This document shows, piece after piece, positions 44,154 through 56,702 of a stretch of DNA of 64,000 nucleotides (its first letter is position 1; every line of letters begins with the position of its first letter). The notes beneath the pieces were generated by a model. That model worked only from the letters and a program-made list of their open reading frames with translations. It ran no database searches and was not told the DNA's origin. The stretch lies in the NCBI RefSeq assembly GCF_028309625.1, contig NZ_JAQMHR010000011.1, positions 1-64,000 of the forward strand, read 5' to 3'. Made by a program: the position numbers and the translations under genes. The stretch is from Trichococcus sp. K1Tr (GTDB lineage Bacteria > Bacillota > Bacilli > Lactobacillales > Aerococcaceae).

Positions 44154-46157
44154 ATGTTTGATCAAATTGATGAGTTAGCAGTTAATGCAGTACGTACACT
44201 TAGCATAGACGCCGTACAGAAGGCCAATTCAGGACATCCTGGTTTGCCGATGGGAGCCGCTCCGATGGCCTACGCGCTTTGGACAAAACATTTGAAAGTC
44301 AACCCTAAGAACAGCTTGTGGGCAGACCGTGACCGTTTCGTATTATCGGCTGGACATGGGTCATCCATGTTGTACAGCTTGTTGCACTTATCCGGCTTCG
44401 CTGTAAGCCTGGACGACGTGAAGAACTTCCGTCAATTCGGCAGCAAAACACCTGGACACCCGGAAGTGCATGACACAGACGGCGTGGAAGCGACGACTGG
44501 TCCTTTGGGACAAGGGATCGCGAATGCGGTCGGTTTTGCGATGGCTGAAGCGCACTTGGCTGCTACCTACAACAAAGAAAACTTCCCGGTTGTGGATCAC
44601 TATACTTACTTCCTGAACGGCGACGGCGATCTGATGGAAGGCATCTCCCATGAAGCAGCCAGCTTGGCTGGCCACTTGAAATTGGGCAAACTGATTGGTT
44701 TGTATGACTCCAACGACATTTCCCTTGACGGCCCAACATCGAAATCCTTTACGGAAGACGTGGCTGCTCGTTTTAAAGCTTACGGTTGGCAGCATATCCT
44801 GGTGAAGGACGGCAATGATCTGGAAGCCATCTCCAAAGCCATCGAAGAAGCGAAAGCTGAAACCGAAAAACCGACTTTGATCGAAATCAAAACCATCATC
44901 GGCTTTGGTGCTCCTGACGCAGGAACGCATAAAGTGCATGGTGCTCCCCTTGGAGCGGAAGGCGTTGCTTTTGCTAAAGCGGCTTACGGCTGTGCGGACG
45001 AAGCTTTCTGCGTACCGGCTGAAGTGACAACCCGTTTCAATGAAAAAATGGTTGAAGAAGGCCAACAGGCTGAAGCAGCTTGGACAGCGATGTTCAACGA
45101 CTACAAAGCCGCTTATCCGGAATTGGCGCAACAATTCGAAGCTGCCATCGACGGTAAATTGCCTGAAGGTTGGCAAGACAAACTGCCGACTTATGAAGTG
45201 GGCAGCGCAGCCAAAGCAAGCCGTGTGACCAGTGCTGAAGCGATTCAAGCATTGGGTGAAGTTGTACCTTATTTCTGGGGCGGTTCTGCGGACTTATCGT
45301 CTTCAAACAACACAATGATCAAATCGGCAAGCGATTTTGAGCCGGGCAACTATGCCGGCCGCAATATCTGGTACGGTGTGCGCGAATTCGCGATGGCCGC
45401 TATCATGAACGGCATCGTTCTGCATGGCGGAACGAGAACGTATGTAGGGACATTCTTCGTCTTCACTGACTACTTGCGCCCAGCGATGCGTTTGGCTGCC
45501 ATTTCGCACTTGCCTGGCACTTACGTGATGACGCATGACTCAATCGCGGTCGGCGAAGACGGCCCGACGCATGAGCCTGTGGAACACTTGTCCAGCTACC
45601 GTGGCATGCCGAACTTGACGGTTCTGCGTCCGGCCGACGGCAACGAAGTCAGTGCTGCATGGGAAATCGCAGTGTCTTCAGCGGACAAACCAACGATGTT
45701 GGTACTGACGCGCCAAAACTTACCTGTTTTGGAAGGCACAAAAGAAATGGCCCGCGAAGGCGTGAAGAAGGGTGCTTACGTACTTTCTCCACAACAAGGC
45801 GAAACGCCTGCCGGCATCCTGATTGCAACCGGTTCGGAAGTGAACTTGGCTGTGGAAGCTCAAAAACAATTGCGTGAAGCTGGAGTGGACGTATCTGTTG
45901 TCTCCATGCCGAGTTTCGATCTGTTCGAAGCGCAGGATGCAGCCTACAAAGAAACAGTCCTACCTGGCGCAGTCCGCAACCGCATGTCCATCGAAATGGG
46001 CGCGACCTTCGGTTGGGAACGTTATGTTGGTCTGGATGGCCTAGCTTACGGCATCGATACTTACGGTGCAAGCGGCAACGGCAACGTGGTAATGGCGGAA
46101 TATGGCTTCACTACTGAAAAAGTGGTTGCAGCTTATCAAGCAAAATTCGCAAAATAG
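44154..46157 (+). CDS. tkt: transketolase
   Basis: A 667-residue thiamine-diphosphate enzyme that moves two-carbon units between ketoses and aldoses in the pentose phosphate pathway. The thiamine-binding motif is [20 protein letters not shown]. The front shows [19 protein letters not shown] and the pyrimidine domain [18 protein letters not shown]. The end is [24 protein letters not shown] 44154 follows GAGGAGGAAAAA. It lies just before the arabinose-polymer locus; released arabinose would enter this pathway as xylulose 5-phosphate, so the position is sensible although it has its own promoter and terminator. Confidence 0.96.
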   Translation: MFDQIDELAVNAVRTLSIDAVQKANSGHPGLPMGAAPMAYALWTKHLKVNPKNSLWADRDRFVLSAGHGSSMLYSLLHLSGFAVSLDDVKNFRQFGSKTPGHPEVHDTDGVEATTGPLGQGIANAVGFAMAEAHLAATYNKENFPVVDHYTYFLNGDGDLMEGISHEAASLAGHLKLGKLIGLYDSNDISLDGPTSKSFTEDVAARFKAYGWQHILVKDGNDLEAISKAIEEAKAETEKPTLIEIKTIIGFGAPDAGTHKVHGAPLGAEGVAFAKAAYGCADEAFCVPAEVTTRFNEKMVEEGQQAEAAWTAMFNDYKAAYPELAQQFEAAIDGKLPEGWQDKLPTYEVGSAAKASRVTSAEAIQALGEVVPYFWGGSADLSSSNNTMIKSASDFEPGNYAGRNIWYGVREFAMAAIMNGIVLHGGTRTYVGTFFVFTDYLRPAMRLAAISHLPGTYVMTHDSIAVGEDGPTHEPVEHLSSYRGMPNLTVLRPADGNEVSAAWEIAVSSADKPTMLVLTRQNLPVLEGTKEMAREGVKKGAYVLSPQQGETPAGILIATGSEVNLAVEAQKQLREAGVDVSVVSMPSFDLFEAQDAAYKETVLPGAVRNRMSIEMGATFGWERYVGLDGLAYGIDTYGASGNGNVVMAEYGFTTEKVVAAYQAKFAK

Positions 46158-46175
46158 ACTTCAATTTAAGGAATC

Positions 46176-46219
46176 AAAAAGCTGCGATCCGCTCCGAGAG
46201 GAGTGGGTCGCAGCTTTTT
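46176..46219. terminator. terminator between tkt and regulator
   Basis: AAAAAGCTGCGATCC and the GGGTCGCAGCTTTTT side form a strong stem with a small CTCC/GGAG tip and T runs on both strands. Confidence 0.92.
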
Positions 46220-46226
46220 TCATTTT

Positions 46227-47129
46227 TCAGGAGTAATAGGCTTTGAAGTTGATGTCCTGGTCATGATTCCCGAATTTTTTGCCGAATAGGGTTACGCCTC
46301 CGACATTTTCAGCATCCGGTTTCACTTCGATGCGGATTTCCCATGTTTCAGCTGTCTTATTCAGGTCAGAGATGCTGACTTGGGAAAGGGGGTCTCCGTC
46401 CATGTAAGTGCCGTGATGGGTTACCCTTAGTGTCTTCAACAAACCGTATTGATTCAAATTAGAAGGCCACCAAGATGGATTCAGCTTCCCGCGCGTGTCC
46501 GCGAAGTCGCCTGGACTCGTCCACGTGCCCAACTCTGTTCCGTTCAAGGTGAATGTGATGTCGGATGGCCAAACATCATTCGAAAAAGGGAATTCCGAAC
46601 TGATTTCCATGCTGATGTCAATCTGCTCCAGCGTGTCATCAGGCGTCAGGAAGTTGGGGGTTTTGTATTCCACATAACCTGCAGTGAACCAAAGGATGCT
46701 GGCGTCCATTCGCCCAGAGTCCATGAAGTATTTCGGTTCATCGACATTTCCGATGAAATCTTTGGAATCGGCCAAGCCGCAAGTCGGAGTGACGTGATAA
46801 TCCGTGTAGTGCCCGATCGGAATGGCGGTATCGAAGGTTTCGAAGGAGTGGTAGATTTTCTTCGGAAAATGGATATCGATATGATCGACTTTCAGGATGG
46901 ATACTTTTTGGAGACCGGATATGCCGGGGATCCTTTCCGTTTTGATGATACCTACGGCTTCAAGTTTTTTGATGTGCTTTGAAATGATGGCGCTGCTTAG
47001 ATTCAGTTCAAGCGCGAGATCTTTCACATTCATTTTTTGTTTGGATAATAATTGGATGATCTTTAAGCGTATATCGCTGGCCAATGCCTCATATACAGCC
47101 AAAGATGATTCGGATATGTCCAATTGCAT
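46227..47129 (-). CDS. ArsR-type regulator with C-terminal beta-rich sensor domain
   Basis: A 300-residue protein. Residues 1-75 are an ArsR-like winged helix (LASDIRLKIIQLLSKQKMNV, LALELNLSSAIISKHIKKLE). The remaining ~220 residues are rich in aromatic residues and predicted strands (ILWFTAGYVEYKTP, DVWPSDITFTLNGTELGTWT, NPSWWPSNLNQYGLLKTLRV), as in carbohydrate-binding domains. Ordinary ArsR metal sensors are about 100 residues, so this is a fusion. It is divergent from the arabinofuranosidase operon, which it probably controls in response to an arabinoside. Confidence 0.8.
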   Translation of the reverse strand: MQLDISESSLAVYEALASDIRLKIIQLLSKQKMNVKDLALELNLSSAIISKHIKKLEAVGIIKTERIPGISGLQKVSILKVDHIDIHFPKKIYHSFETFDTAIPIGHYTDYHVTPTCGLADSKDFIGNVDEPKYFMDSGRMDASILWFTAGYVEYKTPNFLTPDDTLEQIDISMEISSEFPFSNDVWPSDITFTLNGTELGTWTSPGDFADTRGKLNPSWWPSNLNQYGLLKTLRVTHHGTYMDGDPLSQVSISDLNKTAETWEIRIEVKPDAENVGGVTLFGKKFGNHDQDINFKAYYS

Positions 47130-48973
<1,844 letters not shown>

Positions 48974-48989
48974 AATGGAGGCATAAAAA

Positions 48990-50219
48990 ATGAAAAATGC
49001 ACACAGAAAGTTTTTATCAGCAGCGACTTTGGCAGGCATCACCTTATTGGCAGGTTGCGGGAACGCAAACACGATCACCTTCTGGAACCCGTTGACCGGG
49101 GACGATGGTGCCTATATGGATGCGTTGGTTGCCGAGTACAATGAGACAGACCCTGAATTTCCCGTCGAGAGCGTCATCACAGCGGATATGTACACCAAAA
49201 TCTACACAGTCATGAACTCCGGCAAAGACATTCCGGATTTGGCCTTGATTCACGCAGACCGCGTACCCCAATTCGCTGATTTGGATATGTTGGAGCCTGT
49301 CGAAGGTCTGATGGCGACGAATACCGATCTGACAGCGGACAACTACCTTGAAGTAGCCTGGAATGCAGGCAATTATGAGGGAACGCAATACACGGTTCCG
49401 TTGGATATCCACGGGAATGCGATGTATTACAATACAGATCTGCTGGATAAATATGACGCAAACACTTTCCTGGATGATGATGTGGTGACGATCGAAGAAA
49501 TCCTATCATTGGATGGGAAACTGGATGAAGGACAGTATGCCATCAATAACGCCTTGATCGAATGGGTGGCATTAGCGAACGTCGTCAATATAGGTGGGGA
49601 TATTTCCGACGAAGCCGGCAATCCTACCATCAATACGGATGCAATGAAAACGGTAGTCGAACAGTTGAAATCGGTAGCGGATGCAGGCTTGATGTCACCT
49701 TACGGAGAAGATGGCTATGCGATGTTCCAATCGGGAGATGTGTTATTCTCCACTGACGGAACTTGGACATCCACAGCTCACGGCTCTGTTGAAGGATTGA
49801 ACTTCGGAGTGACCAACGTTTATTCCGTGACGCCTGACAAATTCACAAACAGATCGTCTGCCCACTTGTTCTCATTGCTAAGCAATGAAGACAGAACCGA
49901 TGAAAAAGAACAAGGGGTTGCAGATTTCTTGAGCTGGATGCGTGAAAATTCGATCGACTGGGCAGGTGCCGGCCAAATCGTTGCAAGTAAAGAAGTATTC
50001 GAGAGCGAAGAATATCAAAAATATCCACAATCCTTCTTCACAAGTTCAGATGCTGAAAAAGAAGCTTCCTATATCTTTGATTACAAATATTACAGCTATG
50101 TCGAATCGGCTTTGGGTACCGTTTTATCTGACATGATCTATGGCAACATCACAATCGACGAAGGTCTGGATCAAGCGCAAAAAACAGTCGAAGATTTGAT
50201 TGCCGAAAATGCAAGCTGA
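48990..50219 (+). CDS. ABC sugar-importer binding lipoprotein
   Basis: A 409-residue extracellular solute-binding protein of family 1. The signal peptide ends in the lipobox LLAGCG (anchor Cys near residue 24). The mature protein begins NANTITFWNPLTGDDGAYMD and has the usual two-lobe pattern (PDLALIHADRVPQF, YTVPLDIHGNAMYYNTDLL). It probably catches arabino-oligosaccharides for the two permeases that follow. ATG is preceded by AATGGAGGC, 17 bases after the GH51 gene. Confidence 0.92.
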   Translation: MKNAHRKFLSAATLAGITLLAGCGNANTITFWNPLTGDDGAYMDALVAEYNETDPEFPVESVITADMYTKIYTVMNSGKDIPDLALIHADRVPQFADLDMLEPVEGLMATNTDLTADNYLEVAWNAGNYEGTQYTVPLDIHGNAMYYNTDLLDKYDANTFLDDDVVTIEEILSLDGKLDEGQYAINNALIEWVALANVVNIGGDISDEAGNPTINTDAMKTVVEQLKSVADAGLMSPYGEDGYAMFQSGDVLFSTDGTWTSTAHGSVEGLNFGVTNVYSVTPDKFTNRSSAHLFSLLSNEDRTDEKEQGVADFLSWMRENSIDWAGAGQIVASKEVFESEEYQKYPQSFFTSSDAEKEASYIFDYKYYSYVESALGTVLSDMIYGNITIDEGLDQAQKTVEDLIAENAS

Positions 50220-50317
50220 TCATCCAAACGCAATGGAGTGACAAGGAAGTAATTCAAAAATTCATACGGCATTCTTAACCGGAATTGCTGTATGGATTTT
50301 TTTGAAAGGAAGATAAT

Positions 50318-51241
50318 ATGCAAACATCTGAAGCTGTATCCACCAAAGTCAACGCTAAAGACAACAAGAAAAAAAACTTTAAATTTCTGTACTTCATAGG
50401 TCCCCACTTGATTCTGTTCTTTGTATTCGTGCTGTTGCCGATCATATACGGTATTTATTCTTCATTCACACAGTGGAACCTTATTTCCGACCAGACTTGG
50501 GTAGGCTTGAACAACTACAAAACGATTTTGTTGGACCAGGAGTCGACGTTCTATTTTCAATTCCGGAATGGTCTGAAAAACACTTTGCTCTTTGTGCTCT
50601 ACACGATCCCTTTCCAAATTTTGTTCCCGCTGATCATCGCAACCGTCATGCAGCATAAAGGACTGAAATTCAAAGGCTTGTTCCAAGCCATCTTTTATGT
50701 TCCAGGACTCGTTTCCGCCTCGGCAGGTGCCTTGATTTGGCTATTGATCTTTAATCCGAGATTGGGGCCCATGAACAACTTGGTCAATTCGGATGTCGTT
50801 TGGACAGCCCAGCAACCGTATGCCTGGATCGTCATCTTCGTGATGTCGATGTGGGGTGCGATCGGCGGCAACCTGATCATTTATCGTTCCGCTATGGCGG
50901 GCGTATCGGAGGACCTTTACGAAGCCGCGGAAATTGACGGTGCGGGCTCGTTCCGGAAATTCATCAGCATCACGTTGCCTTCCATCCGGTTCCCGCTGTT
51001 CTATACATTCGTCATGTCCACTGCAGGTGCCTTCAATGTGTACGTTCAACCGCTGATGGCAACCAACGGGGGACCTAATCAGTCCACCACCGTCCTGATG
51101 ATGTACATCCGCAACCTGGCATTCGGCTCGGGCGAGTCGGTTGCGGGTATGGCTTCCGCAATGGCAGTCCTGTTGGGTCTGGTCATTCTGGCAGTCTCAG
51201 CCTTGCAATTCTATGTCATGACGAAAAGATCGAAGGGGTGA
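50318..51241 (+). CDS. ABC sugar-importer permease (MalF/UgpA type)
   Basis: A 307-residue permease with six helices and the EAA loop EDLYEAAEIDGAGSFRKFIS, which docks on the ATPase. The front has YFIGPHLILFFVFVLLPIIY and the typical SFTQWNL segment. ATG follows GAAAGGAAGATA. No ATPase gene lies in the locus, so a shared MsmK-type ATPase is expected. It overlaps the next permease gene region closely. Confidence 0.92.
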   Translation: MQTSEAVSTKVNAKDNKKKNFKFLYFIGPHLILFFVFVLLPIIYGIYSSFTQWNLISDQTWVGLNNYKTILLDQESTFYFQFRNGLKNTLLFVLYTIPFQILFPLIIATVMQHKGLKFKGLFQAIFYVPGLVSASAGALIWLLIFNPRLGPMNNLVNSDVVWTAQQPYAWIVIFVMSMWGAIGGNLIIYRSAMAGVSEDLYEAAEIDGAGSFRKFISITLPSIRFPLFYTFVMSTAGAFNVYVQPLMATNGGPNQSTTVLMMYIRNLAFGSGESVAGMASAMAVLLGLVILAVSALQFYVMTKRSKG

Positions 51242-51246
51242 AAAAG

Positions 51247-52086
51247 ATGAGAAAAAACAATGTTTCAAAATATTTGGCTTATGCCTTCCTGATTCTGTTG
51301 GCGCTTGTCTGGTTGTTCCCGGCTCTTTTCGGGCTGTTCACATCCTTCAAATCCCAAGGCGACATCATGGAAGTGGGCTTCCGGATGTTCCCGGCCAACT
51401 GGATCGTCACCAATTACCTGAAATTGCTGCAGAACACATCGAGCGCACCAATCATCACGTGGTTCTTCAATTCACTGTTCGTTTCGACCACGCATGCCTT
51501 GTTGGTTGTGGTAGTCGTCTCCTTGGCTGCATTCGGCTACACAAGGGTCAATTTCAAAGGCCGCGATGCTTTGTTCTATGGCGTGCTTGCCATCTCGATG
51601 TTCCCATCAGCCGTGAACATCATCCCTTCCTATAAGATAGTGGATTCCCTTGGTTGGGTGAACACGTACTTGGCGGTCATCATCCCAGGGTTGGGCGGCG
51701 TCGGAAATGTGTTTCTGGTCCGCCAATTCATGCAGAACATTCCGAAAGAATACGACGAGTCCGCAAGAATGGATGGTGCATCGGATTTCGTGATCTACAA
51801 AAACATCATCCTTCCTTTAGTGAAGCCTGTCCTGATTGTTGCGGGTATGTTCTCGTTCGTCGGCTCATGGAATGACTTCCTGTGGCCAACAATCGTTTTG
51901 AGCGACGTCAAAAAAATGACGATTACAGCCGGTCTGCAATTGCTGCAGGACTTGTACGGCAACTATGTGATGATCGGGCAACTGATGTCGGCTGCAGTCA
52001 TCGCCATGATCCCGACAGTGCTGCTGTTCGTATTTGCACAGAAGTATTTCATTGATTCATTGAACCTAAATGTAGGCATTAAGTAA
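51247..52086 (+). CDS. ABC sugar-importer permease (MalG/UgpE type)
   Basis: A 279-residue permease with six helices and the EAA loop KEYDESARMDGASDFVIYKNI. It partners the upstream permease. The ATG at 51247 is well spaced from CGAAGGGG; a GTG at 51238 that overlaps the previous stop codon would add three residues but leaves no room for a ribosome site. Import substrate is inferred from the surrounding arabinosidases. Confidence 0.92.
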   Translation: MRKNNVSKYLAYAFLILLALVWLFPALFGLFTSFKSQGDIMEVGFRMFPANWIVTNYLKLLQNTSSAPIITWFFNSLFVSTTHALLVVVVVSLAAFGYTRVNFKGRDALFYGVLAISMFPSAVNIIPSYKIVDSLGWVNTYLAVIIPGLGGVGNVFLVRQFMQNIPKEYDESARMDGASDFVIYKNIILPLVKPVLIVAGMFSFVGSWNDFLWPTIVLSDVKKMTITAGLQLLQDLYGNYVMIGQLMSAAVIAMIPTVLLFVFAQKYFIDSLNLNVGIK

Positions 52087-52100
52087 CGGGGTGTTAAAAG

Positions 52101-52514
52101 ATGAAAAGAACTTTGGAAAGAAACCTATTAAGAGGCGGTGCCATCTGGAATCTCATCAATGGGGTGGTCACGATACTGGGATATGCAACCTGGATCAAAA
52201 CATCCGGAATCGGTGCGCTGTCCTCCGGGATGTCATCCGATATCAATTTCGACGGTTCTTTGATCGACTCCGTCTACACCATTGCAGTCGGATACGGCAT
52301 TCTGCAATTGATCATCGGTGTGTTCAACATCATTATTGTGCGCCGTCTCCGGAATAATCAAATACAGAAAAGGGTAGTTGTTTGGCTGGGGGGATTGCTC
52401 CTCTTCTCCATCAGCACCATGGATATCATCGGCATCATCATCTACTCGGTGCTGTTCGTCATCTATCAATCGCGCAATAAAGCGATCCGATTGGCAAACC
52501 AAATGTCCCTTTGA
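52101..52514 (+). CDS. small four-helix membrane protein, unknown
   Basis: A 137-residue protein of no recognised function with about four hydrophobic helices: residues 12-30, 58-80 (SVYTIAVGYGILQLIIGVFN), 92-105 and 108-125. It resembles the DUF4064-like small membrane proteins in layout only. ATG follows AACGGGGTG. It sits 14 bases after the ABC permease and its stop codon is close to the next gene, so it is part of the operon; a role tied to the importer or to the anchored arabinanase is possible but unproven. Confidence 0.65.
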   Translation: MKRTLERNLLRGGAIWNLINGVVTILGYATWIKTSGIGALSSGMSSDINFDGSLIDSVYTIAVGYGILQLIIGVFNIIIVRRLRNNQIQKRVVVWLGGLLLFSISTMDIIGIIIYSVLFVIYQSRNKAIRLANQMSL

Positions 52515-52561
52515 TTTTAAAAAAAAAAAGAGAAATGAAGAGAAAAGTCGAGGTTGTGATT

Positions 52562-54004
52562 GTGCGGAAAAAAATACTGTTTAGTCTGTCGGCTGTAGCA
52601 TTATTGGCCAGCTGCGGGGAAGAAGCAAAAAATGCGACAGCGGTACCGAACCAGGAGGTCAGCCTGAATCAAAATTTCAAGGAAGCCTCCGTCCATGACC
52701 CGTCGATCATTTTTGCGGAGGAGCAATACTATGTAATCGGGTCCCATCTGGCATTTGCGAAGAGTCCGGACTTGATGAATTGGGATCAATTGGCGACGAG
52801 TGTTTCGACAAGCGAGTTGTTCGAGGACGTCACCGTTTCGTTGGCGGAAAGTTTCGATTATGCCAGAACGGATACGCTCTGGGCAAGCGACATAACCCAA
52901 CTGAAGGACGGAAAATACTATCTTTACTATTGTTTCTGTGAAGGCAGCAGCCCGCAGTCGACGCTTGGAGTGGCAGTGGCGGATTCGATCGAAGGACCCT
53001 ACGAGGACAAAGGCATCTTTTTGACTTCCGGCACCGAGAGTGTGACCGGTGCGGCGTTCGATGCGACGGAAGAGCCGAATGTCATTGATCCCCACGTTTT
53101 TTACGATGAGGAGGAAAGGCTGTGGATGGTTTATGGATCCTACTCGGGAGGCATTTTTATACTTGAGATGGACTCCGCAACCGGTTTTCCGAAAGAAGAA
53201 CAAGGCTATGGCAAAAAGTTGTTGGGCGGCAACCACAGCAGGATTGAAGCCCCCTATATTTTATACAACAAAGACACAGCGTATTATTACCTGTTCCTGT
53301 CCTTTGGCGGCTTGGACGCAAGCGGCGGCTACAACATAAGGGTCGCGCGATCGAAGAATCCCGATGGGCCGTATGAGGACGCAAGCGGCAATGCGATGAT
53401 GGAAGCCAAAGGTGAAGAAGGCAGCTTCTTCGATGATAAGGCGATAGAAGACTACGGAACCAAACTTATCGGTAATTTTGAGATCACGAATGAACAGGAT
53501 ATCCCGGTCGGCGGCTATGTGTCGCCTGGGCATAATTCAGCCTATTACGATGAAGTTGAGGACAAGTACTACATCATTTTCCACGCACGCTTTCCGAACA
53601 AGGGCGAGCATAATGAAGTGCGGGTCCATCAATTGTTCTTTAATTCGGATGGCTGGCCGGTGATTGCGCCGATGAGATATGCCGGGGAGTCAATCGCCGC
53701 TTTGGAAACAGCGGATATAGCAGGGGATTACCGCATCTACAAAATGGACAATGCGATCGATGCCGACTATGAAGAGGAACTCGCGCTGACGTTGACGGCT
53801 ACGCATCTTGTCTACGGTCAAGGCGGAGGCTACTGGAAAGGGTCGGAATTGCCGAACGAATCCAGCTTGGTCGTGAATTTCACCGAATACAAAGGCTACT
53901 TCATCAGACAATGGGATGAAGTGAACGGCGTCGAAACGACGACTTTTTCAGGCATGTCCGCTGAAGGGGAAGCCCTGTTCGGCATCAAAAAAACAGAAGA
54001 TTAG
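52562..54004 (+). CDS. GH43 endo-arabinanase, surface lipoprotein
   Basis: A 480-residue enzyme with signal peptide and lipobox (LLASCGEE), so it acts on the cell surface. The five-bladed GH43 domain shows the three catalytic acids: Asp in SVHDPSIIFAEE, Asp in NVIDPHVFYDEE and Glu in HSRIEAPYIL. A C-terminal beta-rich domain follows from about residue 370. The family members with this layout cut alpha-1,5-arabinan. The GTG start at 52562 gives a canonical signal peptide and lies eight bases after GAGG; an open frame extends further upstream (ATG 52535) without a good ribosome site. Confidence 0.9.
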   Translation: MRKKILFSLSAVALLASCGEEAKNATAVPNQEVSLNQNFKEASVHDPSIIFAEEQYYVIGSHLAFAKSPDLMNWDQLATSVSTSELFEDVTVSLAESFDYARTDTLWASDITQLKDGKYYLYYCFCEGSSPQSTLGVAVADSIEGPYEDKGIFLTSGTESVTGAAFDATEEPNVIDPHVFYDEEERLWMVYGSYSGGIFILEMDSATGFPKEEQGYGKKLLGGNHSRIEAPYILYNKDTAYYYLFLSFGGLDASGGYNIRVARSKNPDGPYEDASGNAMMEAKGEEGSFFDDKAIEDYGTKLIGNFEITNEQDIPVGGYVSPGHNSAYYDEVEDKYYIIFHARFPNKGEHNEVRVHQLFFNSDGWPVIAPMRYAGESIAALETADIAGDYRIYKMDNAIDADYEEELALTLTATHLVYGQGGGYWKGSELPNESSLVVNFTEYKGYFIRQWDEVNGVETTTFSGMSAEGEALFGIKKTED

Positions 54005-54029
54005 AGTAAAGAATAAAGAGGTGGATGCT

Positions 54030-54995
54030 TTGGTTAAGGCTATGACAACTTACAAAAACCCGATTGTGATCGAAAGAGCGGATCCATGGGTCTACAAACA
54101 TACGGACGGCTATTATTATTTCACTGGCTCGGTTCCGGGCTATCAGGAGATCGAAGTGCGCCGCGCGAAAAGCCTCAACGAGCTTGAAGACGGCGAACGC
54201 GCCAGCGTTTGGCAGGCGCATGCAACAGGTCCTCTGAGCAGCCTGATCTGGGCGCCGGAAATCCATCTGATCCAAGGCCGTTGGTACATCTATTTCGCCG
54301 CGGCCGGAACGGATCAAGTCGCCAAAGGCACGTTCCAGCACCGTATGTATGTGCTGGAATGCGACGGCGAAAACCCGTTGACCGGCAATTGGATCGAAAA
54401 AGGCCAGGTCAAAACGGCATTCGAAAGCTTCAGCCTGGATGCGACTGTGTTCGAATTGGGCAACAAGCTCTATTATGTCTGGGCCCAGAAAGATCCGGCC
54501 ATCCCGGGCAATTCCAATCTCTATATTTCCGAAATGCAGAACCCTTGGACGCTGTGCGGCAAGCAGACGCTCCTGAGCATTCCGGAATACGCTTGGGAAA
54601 AAACGGGCTTCCTGGTGAACGAAGGGCCGGCGGTCATCATCCGCAACGGCAAAGTCTTCATCACCTATTCCGGCAGCGCGACCGATGAAAATTATTGCAT
54701 GGGTCTGTTGTGGGCGGACACGGAAACCAATCTGTTGGACGGCTACAACTGGCACAAACTGGCGGAACCGGTCTTCCAGAGTTCTTCAAAAAACCAACTG
54801 TTCGGGCCGGGGCACAACAGCTTCACCCGCAGCGAAGACGGGGAGAACGACGTGTTGATCTACCACGCGCGGCCGAAAATCGTGACGGAAGGCGATCCAC
54901 TGGATGTGCCGGACCGCCATGCGCATGCGCAAGTGTTTTCTTGGAGCGATAACGGGTTTCCGATTTTCGGAGAACCCGGGACAGACAATGACTAG
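54030..54995 (+). CDS. GH43 intracellular arabinosidase/arabinanase
   Basis: A 321-residue GH43 protein without signal peptide. The catalytic acids are Asp in [11 protein letters not shown], Asp in [10 protein letters not shown] and Glu in [11 protein letters not shown]. The domain ends with [19 protein letters not shown] and YHARPK, typical of the alpha-L-arabinofuranosidase branch. It probably removes arabinose units from imported oligosaccharides. The TTG at 54030 follows AAAGAGGTGG at good spacing; GTG 54021 lies inside that site. It follows the arabinanase by 25 bases. Confidence 0.87.
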   Translation: MVKAMTTYKNPIVIERADPWVYKHTDGYYYFTGSVPGYQEIEVRRAKSLNELEDGERASVWQAHATGPLSSLIWAPEIHLIQGRWYIYFAAAGTDQVAKGTFQHRMYVLECDGENPLTGNWIEKGQVKTAFESFSLDATVFELGNKLYYVWAQKDPAIPGNSNLYISEMQNPWTLCGKQTLLSIPEYAWEKTGFLVNEGPAVIIRNGKVFITYSGSATDENYCMGLLWADTETNLLDGYNWHKLAEPVFQSSSKNQLFGPGHNSFTRSEDGENDVLIYHARPKIVTEGDPLDVPDRHAHAQVFSWSDNGFPIFGEPGTDND

Positions 54996-55000
54996 AAGGG

Positions 55001-56464
55001 ATGGATATCGATTTGAATAAGATACAAGTAACCTTGAACAGAGAAACAGGGACGATCAGTCGCTATATATATGGTCAATTTGCGGAGCATCTGGGCAGAT
55101 GCATTTATGAAGGTGTCTGGGTGGGAACCGATTCGGAAATCCCGAATGTCAATGGCATCAGACAAGATGTTGTGGAGGCTTTGAAAGCCATCCAGGTTCC
55201 GGTCATCAGATGGCCGGGCGGCTGCTTTGCGGACGAGTACCACTGGAAAGACGGCATCGGTCCTACCGAAGAGCGCGCCACAATTGTGAATACGCACTGG
55301 GGCGGCGTGACGGAGAACAATCATTTCGGTACGCATGAGTTCTTTGAATTATGCAGACAGGTCGGGGCTGAAGCCTACATCAACGGCAACGTCGGCAGCG
55401 GCACGGTCCAGGAGATGCAGGAATGGGTCGAATACATGACGATGGACGGCATTTCGCCGATGTCGAAGTTGCGGCGCGAAAACGGCCAGGACGAGCCTTG
55501 GAAAGTCAAATTCTTTGGCGTCGGCAATGAGAGCTGGGGCTGCGGAGGCAACATGCGTCCGGAATACTACGCTGATCTGTACCGCCGTTACCAAACCTAC
55601 GTCAGACAGTACACAAAAGAACCGCTTTACAAAATCGCCTGCGGTCCGAACATCGACGATTACAATTGGATGGATGTGCTGATGAAGCATGCGGCACCGT
55701 TCATGGACGGCATCAGCCTGCACCATTATGCGCTGGCTTCTGTATGGGAAGACAAGCGCCCGGCATTGGGATTCCCTGAAAAAGAATGGTTTTCGCTGAT
55801 CGACAGCGCTTTGAAGATGGATGAATTGATCACGCGGCACAGCACGATCATGGACAAATACGACCCTGACAAACGCGTCGGTCTGATCGTGGATGAATGG
55901 GGTTCTTGGCTGGCTGTGGAGCCGGGCACAAACCCGGGTTTCCTTTACCAACAGAACACGATCAGGGATGCGATGATCGCAAGTCTGACTCTGAACATTT
56001 TCCATAAACATGCAGAGCGCGTTCAGATGGCGAACATTGCCCAAATGGTCAATGTGCTGCAGGCCATGATCCTGACCGAAGGCGCAGAGATGATCAAGAC
56101 CCCAACCTACCATGTGTTCGATCTCTACAAAAATCACCAAGACGCCACCCTCGTAGATGCGGATGGCGCTGTTTCCGGCACGACCAGCTACACGGTATCC
56201 AAAAAAGACGGCGTCATGACGGCATCCTTCTGCAACTACAGTCTGACTGACGCAGAAACCATCACGTTGAGCCGTGTCGATGGCGCATTCGGCGAAGTGA
56301 CAGCAGAGGGCATCTTCGGAAACAAGACGGATGCCCACAATTCGTTCGAAAATCCTGAAGCCGTTGCGAAACAAGCATTCACCGATTTCAGCGTGGAAGG
56401 CAACGAGTTGACGATCACTTTGCCTCCGATGAGTGTCATTTCTTTATACGCAAAGGAAAACTGA
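55001..56464 (+). CDS. GH51 alpha-L-arabinofuranosidase, second subgroup
   Basis: A 487-residue intracellular enzyme: [41 protein letters not shown], acid/base Glu in [13 protein letters not shown] and nucleophile Glu in [13 protein letters not shown]. It belongs to the AbfA branch common in bacilli and differs strongly from the enzyme at 47474, so the two likely prefer different linkages. The ATG at 55001 has AGAAGGG directly before it. TTG at 55013 ([13 protein letters not shown]), better spaced, is a good alternative start. It is five bases after the GH43 gene. Confidence 0.94.
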   Translation: MDIDLNKIQVTLNRETGTISRYIYGQFAEHLGRCIYEGVWVGTDSEIPNVNGIRQDVVEALKAIQVPVIRWPGGCFADEYHWKDGIGPTEERATIVNTHWGGVTENNHFGTHEFFELCRQVGAEAYINGNVGSGTVQEMQEWVEYMTMDGISPMSKLRRENGQDEPWKVKFFGVGNESWGCGGNMRPEYYADLYRRYQTYVRQYTKEPLYKIACGPNIDDYNWMDVLMKHAAPFMDGISLHHYALASVWEDKRPALGFPEKEWFSLIDSALKMDELITRHSTIMDKYDPDKRVGLIVDEWGSWLAVEPGTNPGFLYQQNTIRDAMIASLTLNIFHKHAERVQMANIAQMVNVLQAMILTEGAEMIKTPTYHVFDLYKNHQDATLVDADGAVSGTTSYTVSKKDGVMTASFCNYSLTDAETITLSRVDGAFGEVTAEGIFGNKTDAHNSFENPEAVAKQAFTDFSVEGNELTITLPPMSVISLYAKEN

Positions 56465-56465
56465 C

Positions 56466-56702
56466 ATGGCCTGCAAAGGCTGCGAACGCCACAACCAGAT
56501 GATGGAGATGGATATCGAAAGCGCCATTGATGAGCAACTGTCGATGGAGCTGAACCACGCTTCCGAAGAGCTGCGGGATCAACGGCTGGCTGCCTGCAGT
56601 GTGTGTCCGGCGCTTTCGGAACATACGTGCCGGCATTGCGGCTGCTTCGTGCGCTTCCGTGCCAGTCTGCAGGACAAACGCTGCCCTTTGGGTAAGTGGT
56701 GA
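56466..56702 (+). CDS. small cysteine-rich protein, DUF6171-like
   Basis: A 78-residue protein with eight cysteines: CKGC at the front, then CSVCPALSEHTCRHCGCFV and CPLG at the end. The pairs look like two zinc-ribbon or rubredoxin-like metal sites. The central part (MEMDIESAIDEQLSMELNHA) is a helix. It matches the DUF6171 style, of unknown function. The start overlaps nothing: the ATG follows AAAGGAAAAC, one base after the GH51 stop codon. It sits among the arabinosidase genes, but a link to sugar breakdown is not evident. Confidence 0.7.
   Translation: MACKGCERHNQMMEMDIESAIDEQLSMELNHASEELRDQRLAACSVCPALSEHTCRHCGCFVRFRASLQDKRCPLGKW

Noticed and set aside
55349-56374. Minus-strand frame of 341 codons opposite the second GH51 gene
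   Set aside because: Antisense shadow of a clear GH51 enzyme, without ribosome site or recognisable motifs.
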